Shown: positions 26,882 through 36,832, counted from the first letter of the stretch. The stretch: 64,000 bases of DNA from CAJCIY01 sp964245825 (GCA_964245825.1 CAXTNT010000003.1:240773-304772); one strand, 5' to 3'. The notes: generated by a model from the sequence alone, not told the origin. A program made the numbers and translations.

Positions 26882-27658
26882 ATGATTCTCGAACGCCGTA
26901 CCGAAGGATCCGTACAGATCCTGATGCTCAACCGGCCCGAGCAGCGCAACGCGCTGAGTCCCGAGCTGATCGAGGCCTTGTCCTCCGCCCTCGCCGAGGC
27001 AAAGGCGGATGACGCGACCCGGGCCGTGATACTCACCGCTGCCGGTGACAAGGCCTTCTGCGCCGGTATGGATCTGAAGGCGTTCGCCGCCGCCCAGGTG
27101 TCGGGCGCCCCCGCACGCGATCCTGCCGCGACGGCCGAATTCGGCGAATTCGCGAAGGGGAACTTTCCGAAGCCGGTCATTGCCGCGGTCAATGCGACGG
27201 CGGTGGCCGGGGGCTTCGAGCTGATGCTCAACTGCGACCTCGTCGTCACCTCCGACCGGGCCAAGTTCGGGATTCCCGAAGTCAAGCGCGGCCTGTACGC
27301 CGCCGGCGGTGGCTACGCCCTGCCGGCTCGCATCCCCCTCGCCGTGGCGCTCGAGCTCGGGCTCACCGGTGACCTCATAGACGCCGAGCGTGCGCTGGAC
27401 CTCGGCCTGGTCAACCGCGTGGTTCCGGCCGATGCGGTGGTGTCGACCGCGCTCGATCTGGCGGCGCGCATCTCGGCAAACGGGCCGCTCGGCGTGGCCC
27501 TCACCAAGAAGCTGATGCGGACCGTGACCCGGCAAGGCATGGCCGCGGCTGCGCTACTGGCGGCGGACAGTCACGAGACCGTCTTCAGGAGCCACGACGC
27601 ACTCGAGGGCTCCCGCGCCTTCGCCGAGAAACGGGCCCCGCAGTGGACGGGCAGGTAG
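26882..27658 (+). CDS. Enoyl-CoA hydratase/isomerase family protein
   Basis: A 258-residue crotonase-fold protein of the standard hydratase length. It has IDRP-type opening LMLNRPEQRNALS, oxyanion loops GDKAFCAGMDLKAF and AAVNATAVAGGFELMLNCD, and FGIPEVKRGLYAAGGG with a glutamate in the usual position. I chose the ATG at 26882, preceded by GGAAAGAAG, over an in-frame TTG at 26837. It is the last gene of the rightward operon and is close in sequence to the hydratase at 42251. Confidence 0.92.
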   Translation: MILERRTEGSVQILMLNRPEQRNALSPELIEALSSALAEAKADDATRAVILTAAGDKAFCAGMDLKAFAAAQVSGAPARDPAATAEFGEFAKGNFPKPVIAAVNATAVAGGFELMLNCDLVVTSDRAKFGIPEVKRGLYAAGGGYALPARIPLAVALELGLTGDLIDAERALDLGLVNRVVPADAVVSTALDLAARISANGPLGVALTKKLMRTVTRQGMAAAALLAADSHETVFRSHDALEGSRAFAEKRAPQWTGR

Positions 27659-27718
27659 CTCCCAGCGCGGCCTGCGTCACGTGGGCGAACGGTACGCGAT
27701 CAGCGGCGAGGCGGCGCG

Positions 27719-28561
27719 CTACAGCACCGAGCCGGCACCTCGCCCACCCGGTTTGACCATGCTGTCCTGGGCGAAGGTGGCCACCAAGGTCCCGTCCTCA
27801 CGGAATGCCTGACCGCGGCCGTGCACCCTGCCTTTGCCCGCGAACGTCGACTCGTGCACCAGCAGCAGCCACTCGCCCGCATCGAACTCGCGGTGGAAGT
27901 GCAGCGTGTGATTCACGACGCCGGTGGTCAGCGTGCGATGAGAGTCCTGGATCCGCACCACGTCGGCGTGCGGCCGCATGGCCAGCCCGATCAGCCAACC
28001 GTTCGTAGCCCAGGCCAGGATCGCCTGACTCGCCGCCAGCGAGCCGACCGGCTCTGGCGTCCGCGTCCAGAAGGCCATCGCAGGCACCCCGTGCACCGTG
28101 TCGTCGGGCAACGGTGCGGTACGTACCTCGGCACCCGGAAAAACGATGCCGGGTGCGGGGGCGCCGGCGTTCGGCCCGGCGACACCGTCCGGGCGGTCGA
28201 TCTGATGAGCGATCAGGTCAGGCTCATCGCTCGTCAGCATCACCAACGACCTGGTCAGCAGCCGCTCGCCTTGCCACGCCGTCACGACGTCACTGCCGAA
28301 GGTGCGGCCGGACTGGAAGGACTCGACCTGCACGTGGATGGGCTGCGCATACGAGCCGGGTCGGCTGAAGACGGTGTTCATGGACTTGATGTACATCGAG
28401 TCGGCTGCCTCGGCACTGGCAGCCATGATCATCTGTGCCAGCAGCTGGCCACCGAACACGACGTCGCCGCCCTCCTGCGACCCCTCGGGCTGATGGACCT
28501 GGTAACGGCCACTCCCGAGCGGCTCCAGGTGCAGGACATCGAGGGAGAAACGCGTCGTCAT
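27719..28561 (-). CDS. TesB-like double-hotdog acyl-CoA thioesterase
   Basis: A 280-residue thioesterase II homologue. The first hotdog has VFGGQLLAQMIMAAS and SMNTVFSRPG; the second has VVNHTLHFHREFDAGEWLLL, HESTFAGKGR and FAQDSMV. TesB enzymes usually have LDH at the start of the second hotdog, with aspartate as catalytic residue. Here the same place reads VNH, so the acid is replaced by asparagine. The ATG at 28561 was preferred to 28591 on family length. It faces the ligase at 28766. Confidence 0.87.
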   Translation of the reverse strand: MTTRFSLDVLHLEPLGSGRYQVHQPEGSQEGGDVVFGGQLLAQMIMAASAEAADSMYIKSMNTVFSRPGSYAQPIHVQVESFQSGRTFGSDVVTAWQGERLLTRSLVMLTSDEPDLIAHQIDRPDGVAGPNAGAPAPGIVFPGAEVRTAPLPDDTVHGVPAMAFWTRTPEPVGSLAASQAILAWATNGWLIGLAMRPHADVVRIQDSHRTLTTGVVNHTLHFHREFDAGEWLLLVHESTFAGKGRVHGRGQAFREDGTLVATFAQDSMVKPGGRGAGSVL

Positions 28562-28765
28562 TGCGCAGATCCGATCTCGATTGAGTGGCACGGTACGGGG
28601 ACTCGGACCGCTCAGCGACTGAGTACCCAGCGAGCCACCCTATGACGGGACCCGGCCCACCCGGCCACTCCGTCGATGCAGCGCCGGAACCAGAGTGGGT
28701 GGCTATCTTGGCAAGGTTCGAAGACTCGCCGCGGGTGGCCGCCCCTTCAGCAGCAGGAGCCTGAC

Positions 28766-30319
28766 GTGCTTCATCCACGCGCGTACGCGGCCTCCGACCC
28801 TGGGCGGGTGGCGGCCGTGTTCCCCTCCGCCGGCCGCAGCCGGACCTACGCCGAACTGGAGGCCCGGGCCAACCAGGTCTCCCACCTGCTCACCGAGCGA
28901 GGCCTGAAAGCCGGCGGCCATGTCGCCCTGCTGATGTCCAACTGCCCGGAGTGGTTCGACGTGGTGTGGGGGTGCCACCGGCTGGGGATCTACGTGACCC
29001 CGATCAACGTCCACCTGGCTCCGTCGGAGGCCGCCTACATCCTGGCGGACTGCGAGGCCAGCGCCCTCATCGCCTCGGCAGACCTTGCCTCGACCGTCGC
29101 CGGGCTTGGGAAACCGGTCACCGCCATCCCGCTGCGGCTTGCGGTGGGTGGCGAGGTGCCGGGTTTCGAGGATCTCGACGACCTGCTGCAGGAGCAGCCG
29201 ACCACCCCGGGTGCCGCCGAGCGGGAGGGGACCTGGATGCACTACTCCTCCGGCACGACCGGAAGGCCCAAAGGCATCCTCCCCGGCCTTCCCGAGTCGG
29301 CCCTCGGCGCGAAGACGCCCTTCCTCGGTCTGCTCTCCGGGCTCTACGGCTTGAGCTCGGAGACGGTCTACCTCTCCCCCGCCCCGCTCTATCACGCGGC
29401 GCCGGCGGGATGGTGCACAACTGTCCAGCGGCTGGGTGGAACGGTCGTCGTGATGGACCGGTTCGATCCCCTCGAGCTACTGCGCCTGATCGAGGCGTTC
29501 CGCGTCACCCATCTGCAGGCGGTCCCGACCCACCTGATCCGCCTGCTCAAGCTCACGCCGGAGCAGAGAGCTGCCTTCGACCTCTCCAGCCTGCAGGTGC
29601 TCGTGCACTCCGCAGCTCCCTGCCCGGTCGAGACGAAGCGGGCCGCACTCGAGTGGTTGGGCCCCATCCTGTACGAGTTCTACTCGGGCAGCGAAGGCAC
29701 CGGCTTCTTCGCGATCGGCCCGCAGGAGTGGCTTGCCCACCCCGGGTCCGTCGGCCGCTCGATGCTGGGCCAGGTGCACATCCTCGATGACGACGGGGTC
29801 GAGCTGCCGGTGGGTGAAGAGGGGGCTGTCTGGTTCGAGTCGGCTCGCCGGTTCGACTACCACGGGGACCCGCAGAAAACCGCCGATGCCTTCAATGACA
29901 GGGGTTGGAGCACGATCGGTGACATCGGCCGGCTCGACGACGAGGGGTATCTGTACCTGACGGATCGCGCCGCCAACATGATCATATCGGGCGGGGTGAA
30001 CATCTACCCCCGAGAGGCCGAGGACATCCTGGTGATGCATCCGGCTGTCGAAGACGTCGCGTGCATCGGAACCCCCGACGCCGAGATGGGGGAACGGGTG
30101 ACGGCTTTCGTCCAGCTCGGGCCCGGCCGCGTCGGCTCACCGGAACTCGCGGCCGAGCTGGTCGGATACACCCGCGATCGGCTGAGCCACTTCAAGTGTC
30201 CACGCGAGGTGCGCTTCGTAGACACACTCCCTCGGTTGCCGAACGGCAAGTTGCTGAAACGACTTCTTGAGCGTCGGGAGAGCCAGCCCCCGGCCCGGGA
30301 CGGAACGTCGCGGGCGTAG
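28766..30319 (+). CDS. AMP-forming acyl-CoA synthetase
   Basis: A 517-residue ANL ligase with P-loop MHYSSGTTGRPKGILP, YEFYSGSEGTG, and GDIGRLDDEGYLYLTDRAAN. It ends with LPNGKLLKRLLERR, which has the catalytic lysine. The GTG at 28766 follows CAGCAGGAGC and is the best start; upstream in-frame codons look untranslated. It opens a group that continues with an alcohol dehydrogenase, a P450 and a further ligase, all on the plus strand. Confidence 0.92.
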   Translation: MLHPRAYAASDPGRVAAVFPSAGRSRTYAELEARANQVSHLLTERGLKAGGHVALLMSNCPEWFDVVWGCHRLGIYVTPINVHLAPSEAAYILADCEASALIASADLASTVAGLGKPVTAIPLRLAVGGEVPGFEDLDDLLQEQPTTPGAAEREGTWMHYSSGTTGRPKGILPGLPESALGAKTPFLGLLSGLYGLSSETVYLSPAPLYHAAPAGWCTTVQRLGGTVVVMDRFDPLELLRLIEAFRVTHLQAVPTHLIRLLKLTPEQRAAFDLSSLQVLVHSAAPCPVETKRAALEWLGPILYEFYSGSEGTGFFAIGPQEWLAHPGSVGRSMLGQVHILDDDGVELPVGEEGAVWFESARRFDYHGDPQKTADAFNDRGWSTIGDIGRLDDEGYLYLTDRAANMIISGGVNIYPREAEDILVMHPAVEDVACIGTPDAEMGERVTAFVQLGPGRVGSPELAAELVGYTRDRLSHFKCPREVRFVDTLPRLPNGKLLKRLLERRESQPPARDGTSRA

Positions 30320-30455
30320 AATCGCTCAGCCACGCTTGGGATCAGCGTTCACATCGGAGATATATGGCTTTCGGATCACGTCGGGGACGCTGCGAATGCG
30401 GACCCGAGGTCTTCGAGCAGCACGTCGAACTCACGTCGGTGTACGGGGTCCCGCA

Positions 30456-31535
30456 ATGAGGGCTGCGGTTCTCAGCGCGTTCGGCAGCCCCCTCGCCCTG
30501 GAAGATCTCGCCGACCCACCTCTGCAGCCGACGCATGTGCGGGTGGCTGTGGAGGCAAGTGGTGTCTGCCATACCGACCTGTCCGTACAGAGCGGTGCGC
30601 TCCCCTTCCCGCCGCCGGTGATCCTGGGCCACGAGGGCGCCGGCACCGTCCTCGAGGTCGGCGCCGGCGTACGGCTGGTCCGTCCCGGTGATCGCGTCGT
30701 CGGCTCCTTCACCCCCACCTGCTACCGCTGCTGGTACTGCCGTCACGGTGAGACGCACCTGTGCCGCGACCTGCGCGGCATGGGCATCGCCCACGGCCTG
30801 CGACCGGACGGCAGCGGCGTGCTCGGTCTCGCCGGACTCGGCAGCTTCGCCGAGCGGATCACCACGTCGGAAGACTTCGTCGTCCCCGTGCGCAGTGACC
30901 TGCCCTCCGAACAGCTCGCCCTGCTCGGGTGTGGCGCGACCACCGGGCTAGGCGCCGCACTCAACACCGCTGACGTACGCGCCGGCGACTCCGTCGCCGT
31001 CATCGGCTGCGGCGGGGTCGGGCTCTTCGCGGTCATGGGAGCCGTCGTGGCCGGCGCCAGCCGGGTCATCGCCGTCGACCTCGACGTGGTGAAGCGAGAA
31101 GCCGCACGAGGGTTCGGCGCGACCGACGTCGTCGACCCCGCGCAGGGCGACATGGTGGAGCAGATCCGCACGCTCACCGGCGGTCGCGGTGCCGACCATG
31201 TGCTGGAGGTCGTCGGATCGCCGTCCGTGATGGTTGGCGCCCTGGCCGCAACCCGGCCTGGTGGAACCACGGTGCTGGTCGGCACCCCCCCGAAGGGAAC
31301 CAGCGTGACCTTCGACGCCTTCGACCTGCACCACGACTCCAAGCGCCTGCTGGGCTGTACGTACGGCTCCGCCAGAGTGCGAAGCGACTTCCAACGCTGG
31401 GCCGACCTCGCGGCCGCGGGACGCCTCGACCTGAACGCGATGATCAGCCACCGGCACCCGCTCGCCGAGGTGAACACCGCACTCGAGCAGCTCGCCCGCG
31501 GCGAGGTCATCCGCGGCGTCCTGAGCATGGATTGA
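30456..31535 (+). CDS. Zinc-dependent MDR alcohol dehydrogenase
   Basis: A 359-residue medium-chain dehydrogenase. Catalytic-zinc ligands are in SGVCHTDLSV and GHEGAGTV, and structural-zinc cysteines in CYRCWYCRHGETHLC. The nucleotide loop is IGCGGVGLFAV with an aspartate in VIAVDLD, indicating NAD preference. It oxidises a primary or secondary alcohol to aldehyde or ketone. The ATG at 30456 was chosen because upstream codons do not resemble the family. It precedes the P450, so hydroxylation followed by oxidation is a natural pairing. Confidence 0.9.
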   Translation: MRAAVLSAFGSPLALEDLADPPLQPTHVRVAVEASGVCHTDLSVQSGALPFPPPVILGHEGAGTVLEVGAGVRLVRPGDRVVGSFTPTCYRCWYCRHGETHLCRDLRGMGIAHGLRPDGSGVLGLAGLGSFAERITTSEDFVVPVRSDLPSEQLALLGCGATTGLGAALNTADVRAGDSVAVIGCGGVGLFAVMGAVVAGASRVIAVDLDVVKREAARGFGATDVVDPAQGDMVEQIRTLTGGRGADHVLEVVGSPSVMVGALAATRPGGTTVLVGTPPKGTSVTFDAFDLHHDSKRLLGCTYGSARVRSDFQRWADLAAAGRLDLNAMISHRHPLAEVNTALEQLARGEVIRGVLSMD

Positions 31536-31641
31536 CGGCTTCGCAGGAGCGCGCCCAGTCCTGCTCCCCGGCTCGGACACGCACTCCGGTTACGGCCTCC
31601 AGGTGCGCCTGGCCGGCATCAACGCAGAGAGGGACCCTCCC

Positions 31642-32907
31642 ATGACTGACAATCCCCGCCTCATCGGCAGCCTTGTCCCCGAGTCCGCCGCGACCCCCGC
31701 GGATCGTGACGCCGCCACCGTGCTCAATCCCGACACGTTCGTCACCGAAGCTCCGTACGCGGCTCTGGCGCGGCTGCGAACCGACGCGCCGGCGCACCCG
31801 GTTCAGCTAGCCGGCCTGCCGCGCCTGTGGCTCGTGACCCGGCACGCGGACGTGGTCCGCATCAGTCGCGATGACCGCACGTTCAGCTCCGCGCAGGGCA
31901 ATACGCTGATCCAGGCCGCTACGCGCCCCACCTCGGCGTCGCTCCCCAGCTTGGATCCGCCGCGCCACACGCATTTCCGCAAGCTCATCAATCAGGGCTT
32001 CACTCCGCGCAACGTCAAACGGCTGGAGACCCGGATTCGCGAGTTCGCCCGGAGCATCGCCGCCGATGTCGTCGCCAAGGGCACGTTCGACGCAGTGCCC
32101 GACATCTCCGCCGAGCTCTCGCTGCAGGTCATCGCCGAGGTCATCGGGGTTCCGCAAGAGGACCGGGAAAAGATCTTCCACTGGAGCAACGCCATCGGCA
32201 GCCTCGGCATCGAAGACCCTGACTACGCCCCGACGCCGGAGAAGCTCGGCGAGGCCGCGATGGAGATGTTCGCCTACTGCACCGAGCTCGTAGCCCGGCG
32301 AAGGGCCGCGGAGCCGCGCGATGACATCCTGTCCGCTCTCCTCGCTGCCGAGGTCGACGGCGAACGTCTCACCGGCAGCCAGCTCAACGAGTTCTTCATG
32401 CTGCTGGCCGTCGCCGGCAACGAGACGACCCGCAATACCTTGAGCCACGGCATCCTCGCGCTGTCCGACCACCCCGAGCAGCGGACGCTCGTCGCGAAGG
32501 ATCCCACTTCCATCCCGTCTGCCATCGACGAGTTCCTGCGCTGGTCGACGCCGGTGCTGCATTTCCGCCGTACCGTCGTGCTGGACTGCGAGATCGCTGG
32601 GCAGCAGATACCAGCAGGCGACTGGGTTGCGATGCACTATCTGTCGGCCAACCGCGACGAGACGGTGTTCTCCGAGGCCGAACGCTTCGACATCACCAGA
32701 CAGGACGCCGGTCACGTCGCCTTCGGGGGCGGCGGCTCGCATTTCTGCCTCGGCGCCCAACTGGCCAAGCTTGAACTTCGCATCATGCTCGAGGAGTTGT
32801 ACCAACGCGTGCCGCAACTCACGGTGACAGAGCCGCCGACCCGACTACGCTCCTCTTTCTTCCACGGCATCAAGACCCTGCCGTGCAGCACATCGGGCGC
32901 CCGTTGA
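31642..32907 (+). CDS. Cytochrome P450, CYP124/125/142-like
   Basis: A 421-residue soluble bacterial P450. The I-helix oxygen-binding motif is AVAGNETTRN, the K-helix ExxR is EFLRWSTPV, and the heme-thiolate loop is FGGGGSHFCLGAQLAKLE. The long N-terminus and helix motifs look most like actinobacterial CYP124/125/142, which hydroxylate the ends of branched lipids and sterol side chains. That subfamily call is by resemblance only. GGGACCCTCCC precedes the ATG. No ferredoxin gene is seen next to it. Confidence 0.9.
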   Translation: MTDNPRLIGSLVPESAATPADRDAATVLNPDTFVTEAPYAALARLRTDAPAHPVQLAGLPRLWLVTRHADVVRISRDDRTFSSAQGNTLIQAATRPTSASLPSLDPPRHTHFRKLINQGFTPRNVKRLETRIREFARSIAADVVAKGTFDAVPDISAELSLQVIAEVIGVPQEDREKIFHWSNAIGSLGIEDPDYAPTPEKLGEAAMEMFAYCTELVARRRAAEPRDDILSALLAAEVDGERLTGSQLNEFFMLLAVAGNETTRNTLSHGILALSDHPEQRTLVAKDPTSIPSAIDEFLRWSTPVLHFRRTVVLDCEIAGQQIPAGDWVAMHYLSANRDETVFSEAERFDITRQDAGHVAFGGGGSHFCLGAQLAKLELRIMLEELYQRVPQLTVTEPPTRLRSSFFHGIKTLPCSTSGAR

Positions 32908-32938
32908 TGTCCGTGGCCCGCTCGTCCGAGCGGGTTCG

Positions 32939-34552
32939 ATGACCGCCGACGCGATCGCTGCACTCGTCGCCGCACGCGCCGACGACGACAATGTCGCGCT
33001 CGCCTTCGGCGAGGACCGGTGGACCTGGCGCCAGGTCGTGCAGGAGGCCTCCCGGCGAGCGGCCTGGCTCCGGGCGACTCTGGACCCGGAGAGGCCCCCC
33101 CATGTCGGCGTGCTTCTGCCCGATACCCCGGACTACGTTTTCACCCTTTTCGGCGCGGCGCTGGCCGGCGCCTGCGTCGTGGGCATCAACGCCACCCGAC
33201 GCGGCGCGGACCTCCTCCGGGATGTCACGCATACCGAATGCCAGTTCGTCTTGTCCGACGGCGCGGGCGCGCTGCTGCTTCCCGGCGTCACCCGCGTCGA
33301 GGACGCGCCGTGGCAGGGCTTCGACGCCACGCTGCCGCCGGATCTCCCCGGCCCGGACGCCCTGCTGGTGCTGATCTTCACCTCGGGGTCGACCTCGGCT
33401 CCGAAGGCGGTGCGACGCAGCTCGGGGCCGGTCGCGAAGATGGCCCAGATCGGTTTCACCTCTTCTGACGTGCTGTATTGCGTCATGCCCCTGGCGCACG
33501 GCAACGCCTTGTTCTCCAGCCTCTATCCGGCCCTGGCAGCAGGAGCGAGCATCGTGCTGCGCGAGCGCTTCTCCGCCTCGCACTGGATAGACGACGTACG
33601 TCATTACGGGGTGACCTTCACCAATACCGTCGGCCGGGCGCTGGGCTACGTGCTTGCCACCCCGCCCAGGGATACCGACCGCGATCATCGGCTGCGCGTG
33701 GTCCTCGCCCCGGAGGCATCGCCGCGGGACGCAGCGGCGTTCGCCGAGCGGTTCGGCACCCGCGTGATATCGGGCTACGGGCAGAGCGAAGGCGGGATCA
33801 GCCTGCTCCCGAGTCGACGTGAGGGGGCCCTCGGTCGTGCTCCCGACGGCGCCGACATCGCCGTCGTCGACCCCGAGACCGGCCAGGAGTGCGCGGTGGC
33901 GGACCTCGATGACAACGGCCTGCTGCGCAACCCGAAGGAGGCGATCGGTGAACTCGTACGGCGGGACACCGTCGGCGGCTTCGAGGGCTACTGGGGCAAC
34001 CCGGAGGCAGAGGGCGACCGGACCCGCAACGGCTGGTACTGGTCCGGCGATCTCGCCTACCGCGATGCCACGGGCGTGCTCTTCTTCGGCGGCAGGGTGG
34101 GCGACTGGCTCCGGGTCGACGCCGAGAACTTCTCCGCGGCCCCGGTCGAACGCATCCTCGCCCGGCATCCGGGATTCTCGGCCGTCGCTGTCGTCGGCGT
34201 CCCGGATCCGCAGTCCGGCGACCAGGTCCTGGCGGCGGTCGAGCCCACCGAGGGGGTGACCTTCGATCCCGAGGGCTTGTCCCGCTGGTTGAGCGAACAG
34301 GCTGATCTCGGCACCAAGTGGGCGCCTCGCTTTGTCCGCGTCTGCCAGCGGCTACCGCAGACCGGCAACGACAAGATAGACCGTCGGCTCGTCAAGGAGC
34401 AGGCCTGGCTCACCGACGACCCGGTCTGGTGGCGCCCAGGTCGGGAGACCACGTACCGCCTGTTGAGCGACGACGACCGGGCCGCGCTTCGTGCCGAGTT
34501 CGCCCGACACGGCCGCACCGGAAGCTTCCCCGGGCACACGTCAGACGTCTGA
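32939..34552 (+). CDS. AMP-forming acyl-CoA synthetase
   Basis: A 537-residue ANL ligase of the FadD17/FATP-like type. P-loop is IFTSGSTSAPKAV, then SGYGQSEGGIS and WYWSGDLAYRDATGVLFFGGR. It ends TGNDKIDRRLVKEQ with the C-terminal lysine. The motif SGYGQSEGG and the GGRVGDWLR segment are typical of very-long-chain or steroid-type FATP/FadD17 ligases. It follows the P450 by 31 bases. The C-terminus is about 60 residues longer than in its neighbours. Confidence 0.9.
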   Translation: MTADAIAALVAARADDDNVALAFGEDRWTWRQVVQEASRRAAWLRATLDPERPPHVGVLLPDTPDYVFTLFGAALAGACVVGINATRRGADLLRDVTHTECQFVLSDGAGALLLPGVTRVEDAPWQGFDATLPPDLPGPDALLVLIFTSGSTSAPKAVRRSSGPVAKMAQIGFTSSDVLYCVMPLAHGNALFSSLYPALAAGASIVLRERFSASHWIDDVRHYGVTFTNTVGRALGYVLATPPRDTDRDHRLRVVLAPEASPRDAAAFAERFGTRVISGYGQSEGGISLLPSRREGALGRAPDGADIAVVDPETGQECAVADLDDNGLLRNPKEAIGELVRRDTVGGFEGYWGNPEAEGDRTRNGWYWSGDLAYRDATGVLFFGGRVGDWLRVDAENFSAAPVERILARHPGFSAVAVVGVPDPQSGDQVLAAVEPTEGVTFDPEGLSRWLSEQADLGTKWAPRFVRVCQRLPQTGNDKIDRRLVKEQAWLTDDPVWWRPGRETTYRLLSDDDRAALRAEFARHGRTGSFPGHTSDV

Positions 34553-34607
34553 GACCAGCCGCCTGCGTCCAGGAGGACTCGCCGCGACGCGGCCGTGCTG
34601 GGTGGGG

Positions 34608-35780
34608 TCAGACCTCGATCAGGACGGCGCCGCCCTGACCGCCGCCCGCGCACATCGTCGCCAGACCCAGGCCGCCGCCCCGGCGCTGCAGCTCGTAGAC
34701 CAACGTATTGATCATGCGCGCCCCAGAGGCCGCTATCGGGTGACCGAGGCTGCAACCGCTGCCGCTGACGTTGACGAGCTCTTCGTCCACTCCGAATTCC
34801 CTGCACAGGGCGATCGGCACAGACGCGAACGCCTCGTTGACCTCCCACAGCGCGATGTCCGAGCGCGTACGTCCGGCGCGCGCGAGCACCTTGTCAGCCG
34901 CCCGGAGCGCCCCGAAGCCCATCAAGGCGGGATCGACGCCGACCGAGGTCCACGCCAGCACTTTCGCCATCGGGGTGAGGCCCTCGGAGTCCGCGAGCTC
35001 GCTGCTCGTGATCGCCACTGCCGCAGCACCGTCGTTGATCCCGCTGGCGTTGCCAGCCGTGATCGAGAAGCCAGGAATCTCCGGATGCAGGACTTTCAGT
35101 GAGGCCAGCTTCTCCAAGGTGGACGATCGGCGCGGATGCTCGTCGACCGAGAAGTCGACCAGCGAGCCGTCCGCCGCGGCGACCTTGATCGGCACGATTT
35201 CGTCGACGAACTTGCCGGCGTCGATCGCGGCGATGGCACGCATGTGGGACCGGTAAGCCCAGGCATCCTGCTCCTCCCGGGTGATGCCGGCCGCCTTTGC
35301 CGTGTTCCAGCCGACCGCGATGGACATGTCTCGACTGGGTGCCTCCGGCGTGTCCGGGTGGGTGGCCGGGAACCAGCTGGCGTACTCGTTCTCCGTTCCG
35401 GGCACCCGCCGCTGGAGCAGCGGAGTCAGCGACGTGACCTGCACGCCGCCGGCCACGATGGCCGACTCCATCCCCGACTTGACGCCCGAGGCGGCGAGTC
35501 CGATCGAGGTCAGGCTGCCGGCGCAGTGCCGGTTGACGGCCACGCCAGCGACGCCCAGCATTCCGTTTGCCACTGCCGCATACCGGGCGAGGTCACCCCC
35601 GCCGTAGAGGCTCTCGGCGAAGATCACATCGTCGAACCGCTGCGGGTCGAGACCGGAGCGGCGAACCGTCTCCTCGAGGATGACGACCGCGAGATCCTCC
35701 CCGGTCGTGTGCGCGAGGGTGCCCTTTCGCGCGGTACCGATTGCCGTGCGGGCTGCGCTGACAACGACCGGATCGGACAT
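34608..35780 (-). CDS. Thiolase (acetyl-CoA acyltransferase)
   Basis: A 390-residue thiolase that cleaves 3-ketoacyl-CoA with CoA. Nucleophile cysteine is in NRHCAGSLTSIG, the acid-base histidine in GHPIAASGARM, and the second cysteine in CAGGGQGGA. EVNEAFASVP is intact. GAGAGAGG lies just before the ATG at 35780. It converges on the ligase at 34552 and is divergent from an SDR at 35986. It is more similar to FadA5-like thiolases of sterol degradation than to housekeeping FadA by general look, which is an inference. Confidence 0.9.
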   Translation of the reverse strand: MSDPVVVSAARTAIGTARKGTLAHTTGEDLAVVILEETVRRSGLDPQRFDDVIFAESLYGGGDLARYAAVANGMLGVAGVAVNRHCAGSLTSIGLAASGVKSGMESAIVAGGVQVTSLTPLLQRRVPGTENEYASWFPATHPDTPEAPSRDMSIAVGWNTAKAAGITREEQDAWAYRSHMRAIAAIDAGKFVDEIVPIKVAAADGSLVDFSVDEHPRRSSTLEKLASLKVLHPEIPGFSITAGNASGINDGAAAVAITSSELADSEGLTPMAKVLAWTSVGVDPALMGFGALRAADKVLARAGRTRSDIALWEVNEAFASVPIALCREFGVDEELVNVSGSGCSLGHPIAASGARMINTLVYELQRRGGGLGLATMCAGGGQGGAVLIEV

Positions 35781-35985
35781 GATCGACCTCTCTCTGGCGG
35801 GCACCGGGCACCCGCGCCCCACGACGTCAAGGGGGAAACTAGTGTTGCCTCGACGGTACAGTACCCACCCGCGGTGGGACCTCGTCGTCCTGCGACGTAG
35901 GCAGAGCAGCGCACGCCCACCGTCGGCACTCATCCAAGGGAGAGGCTGTGCAACGAACCGGATCGTCAGCCGCGTACCTGACCTG

Positions 35986-36831
35986 ATGGGCTGGTTCGAG
36001 CAGCGGGCCGGGCTTGACGGCACCGTCGCCGTCGTCACCGGGGGCGCCGGTGGACTGGGTCTGGCGATCGTGTCCGATCTCGCCGCCAACGGCATCGGCA
36101 TCGCGACCATCGACATCGACACCGCGGCTGCCCAGCAGCTGCGCGGGTCGATGCCGGACGCCATCGTCCACGTCGGCGATGCCCGAGATCCCGATCAGCT
36201 AGCCGCCCTCATCGACGCTGCCTATGAGCGTTGGGGCCGGCTGGACACTCTGGTCAACGTGGTCGGTGGCACGTTTCGCGCGCCGTTCGCAGAGACGAAC
36301 GTGAAGGGCTGGAACGCACTCCTGCAGGCCAATCTCCTGCACGTGTTCCATGCCTGCTCGCTCGCCATCCCACGGATGCGGACCGGCGGCCGCGGCGGCA
36401 GCATCATCAACCTGACGACGATCGAGGCACACCGTGCCGCACCCGGTTTCGCTGTCTACTCGGCGGCCAAAGCGGCCGTCGAACAGTTCGCCCGTACCCT
36501 TGCAGTCGAGCTCGCGCCGGAGGGGATACGCGTCAACAACGTGGCGCCCGACAACACACCGACGCCGAATATGCGGCGCATCTCGAGGTCGAACGGGCCG
36601 AAGATGGACGAGCAGATATCACGCATCGGCATCCCCATGGGCCGAGCCGGCGACGTGACCGACGTCTCGAGCTGCGTCGTCTTCCTAGCCTCCGGCCTGT
36701 CAACCTACGTCACGGGCACCACACTCCACCCGGACGGAGGCACCTTTGCCTCCTCCGGCTGGTTCAATTGGCCCGACCATGGTTGGGCCAACAATGTGCC
36801 GGCGCAGTTCCTCGACGATCGGCAGCCATGA
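35986..36831 (+). CDS. SDR family oxidoreductase with extended C-terminus
   Basis: A 281-residue short-chain dehydrogenase with TGGAGGLG, LVNVVGGTF, the serine in NLTTIEAH replaced by threonine (LTT), and catalytic YSAAK. After the usual end (TLHPDGG) it carries an extra tail of about 30 residues with several tryptophans (SGWFNWPDHGW). The ATG at 35986 is the first suitable start; no strong ribosome-binding site is visible. It runs into the convergent dehydrogenase gene, one base away. Confidence 0.87.
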   Translation: MGWFEQRAGLDGTVAVVTGGAGGLGLAIVSDLAANGIGIATIDIDTAAAQQLRGSMPDAIVHVGDARDPDQLAALIDAAYERWGRLDTLVNVVGGTFRAPFAETNVKGWNALLQANLLHVFHACSLAIPRMRTGGRGGSIINLTTIEAHRAAPGFAVYSAAKAAVEQFARTLAVELAPEGIRVNNVAPDNTPTPNMRRISRSNGPKMDEQISRIGIPMGRAGDVTDVSSCVVFLASGLSTYVTGTTLHPDGGTFASSGWFNWPDHGWANNVPAQFLDDRQP

Positions 36832-36832
36832 T

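Noticed and set aside
32935..32945. GGTTCGA string resembling a tRNA T-loop
   Set aside because: No acceptor stem or anticodon arm around it; it lies directly before the start of a ligase gene.
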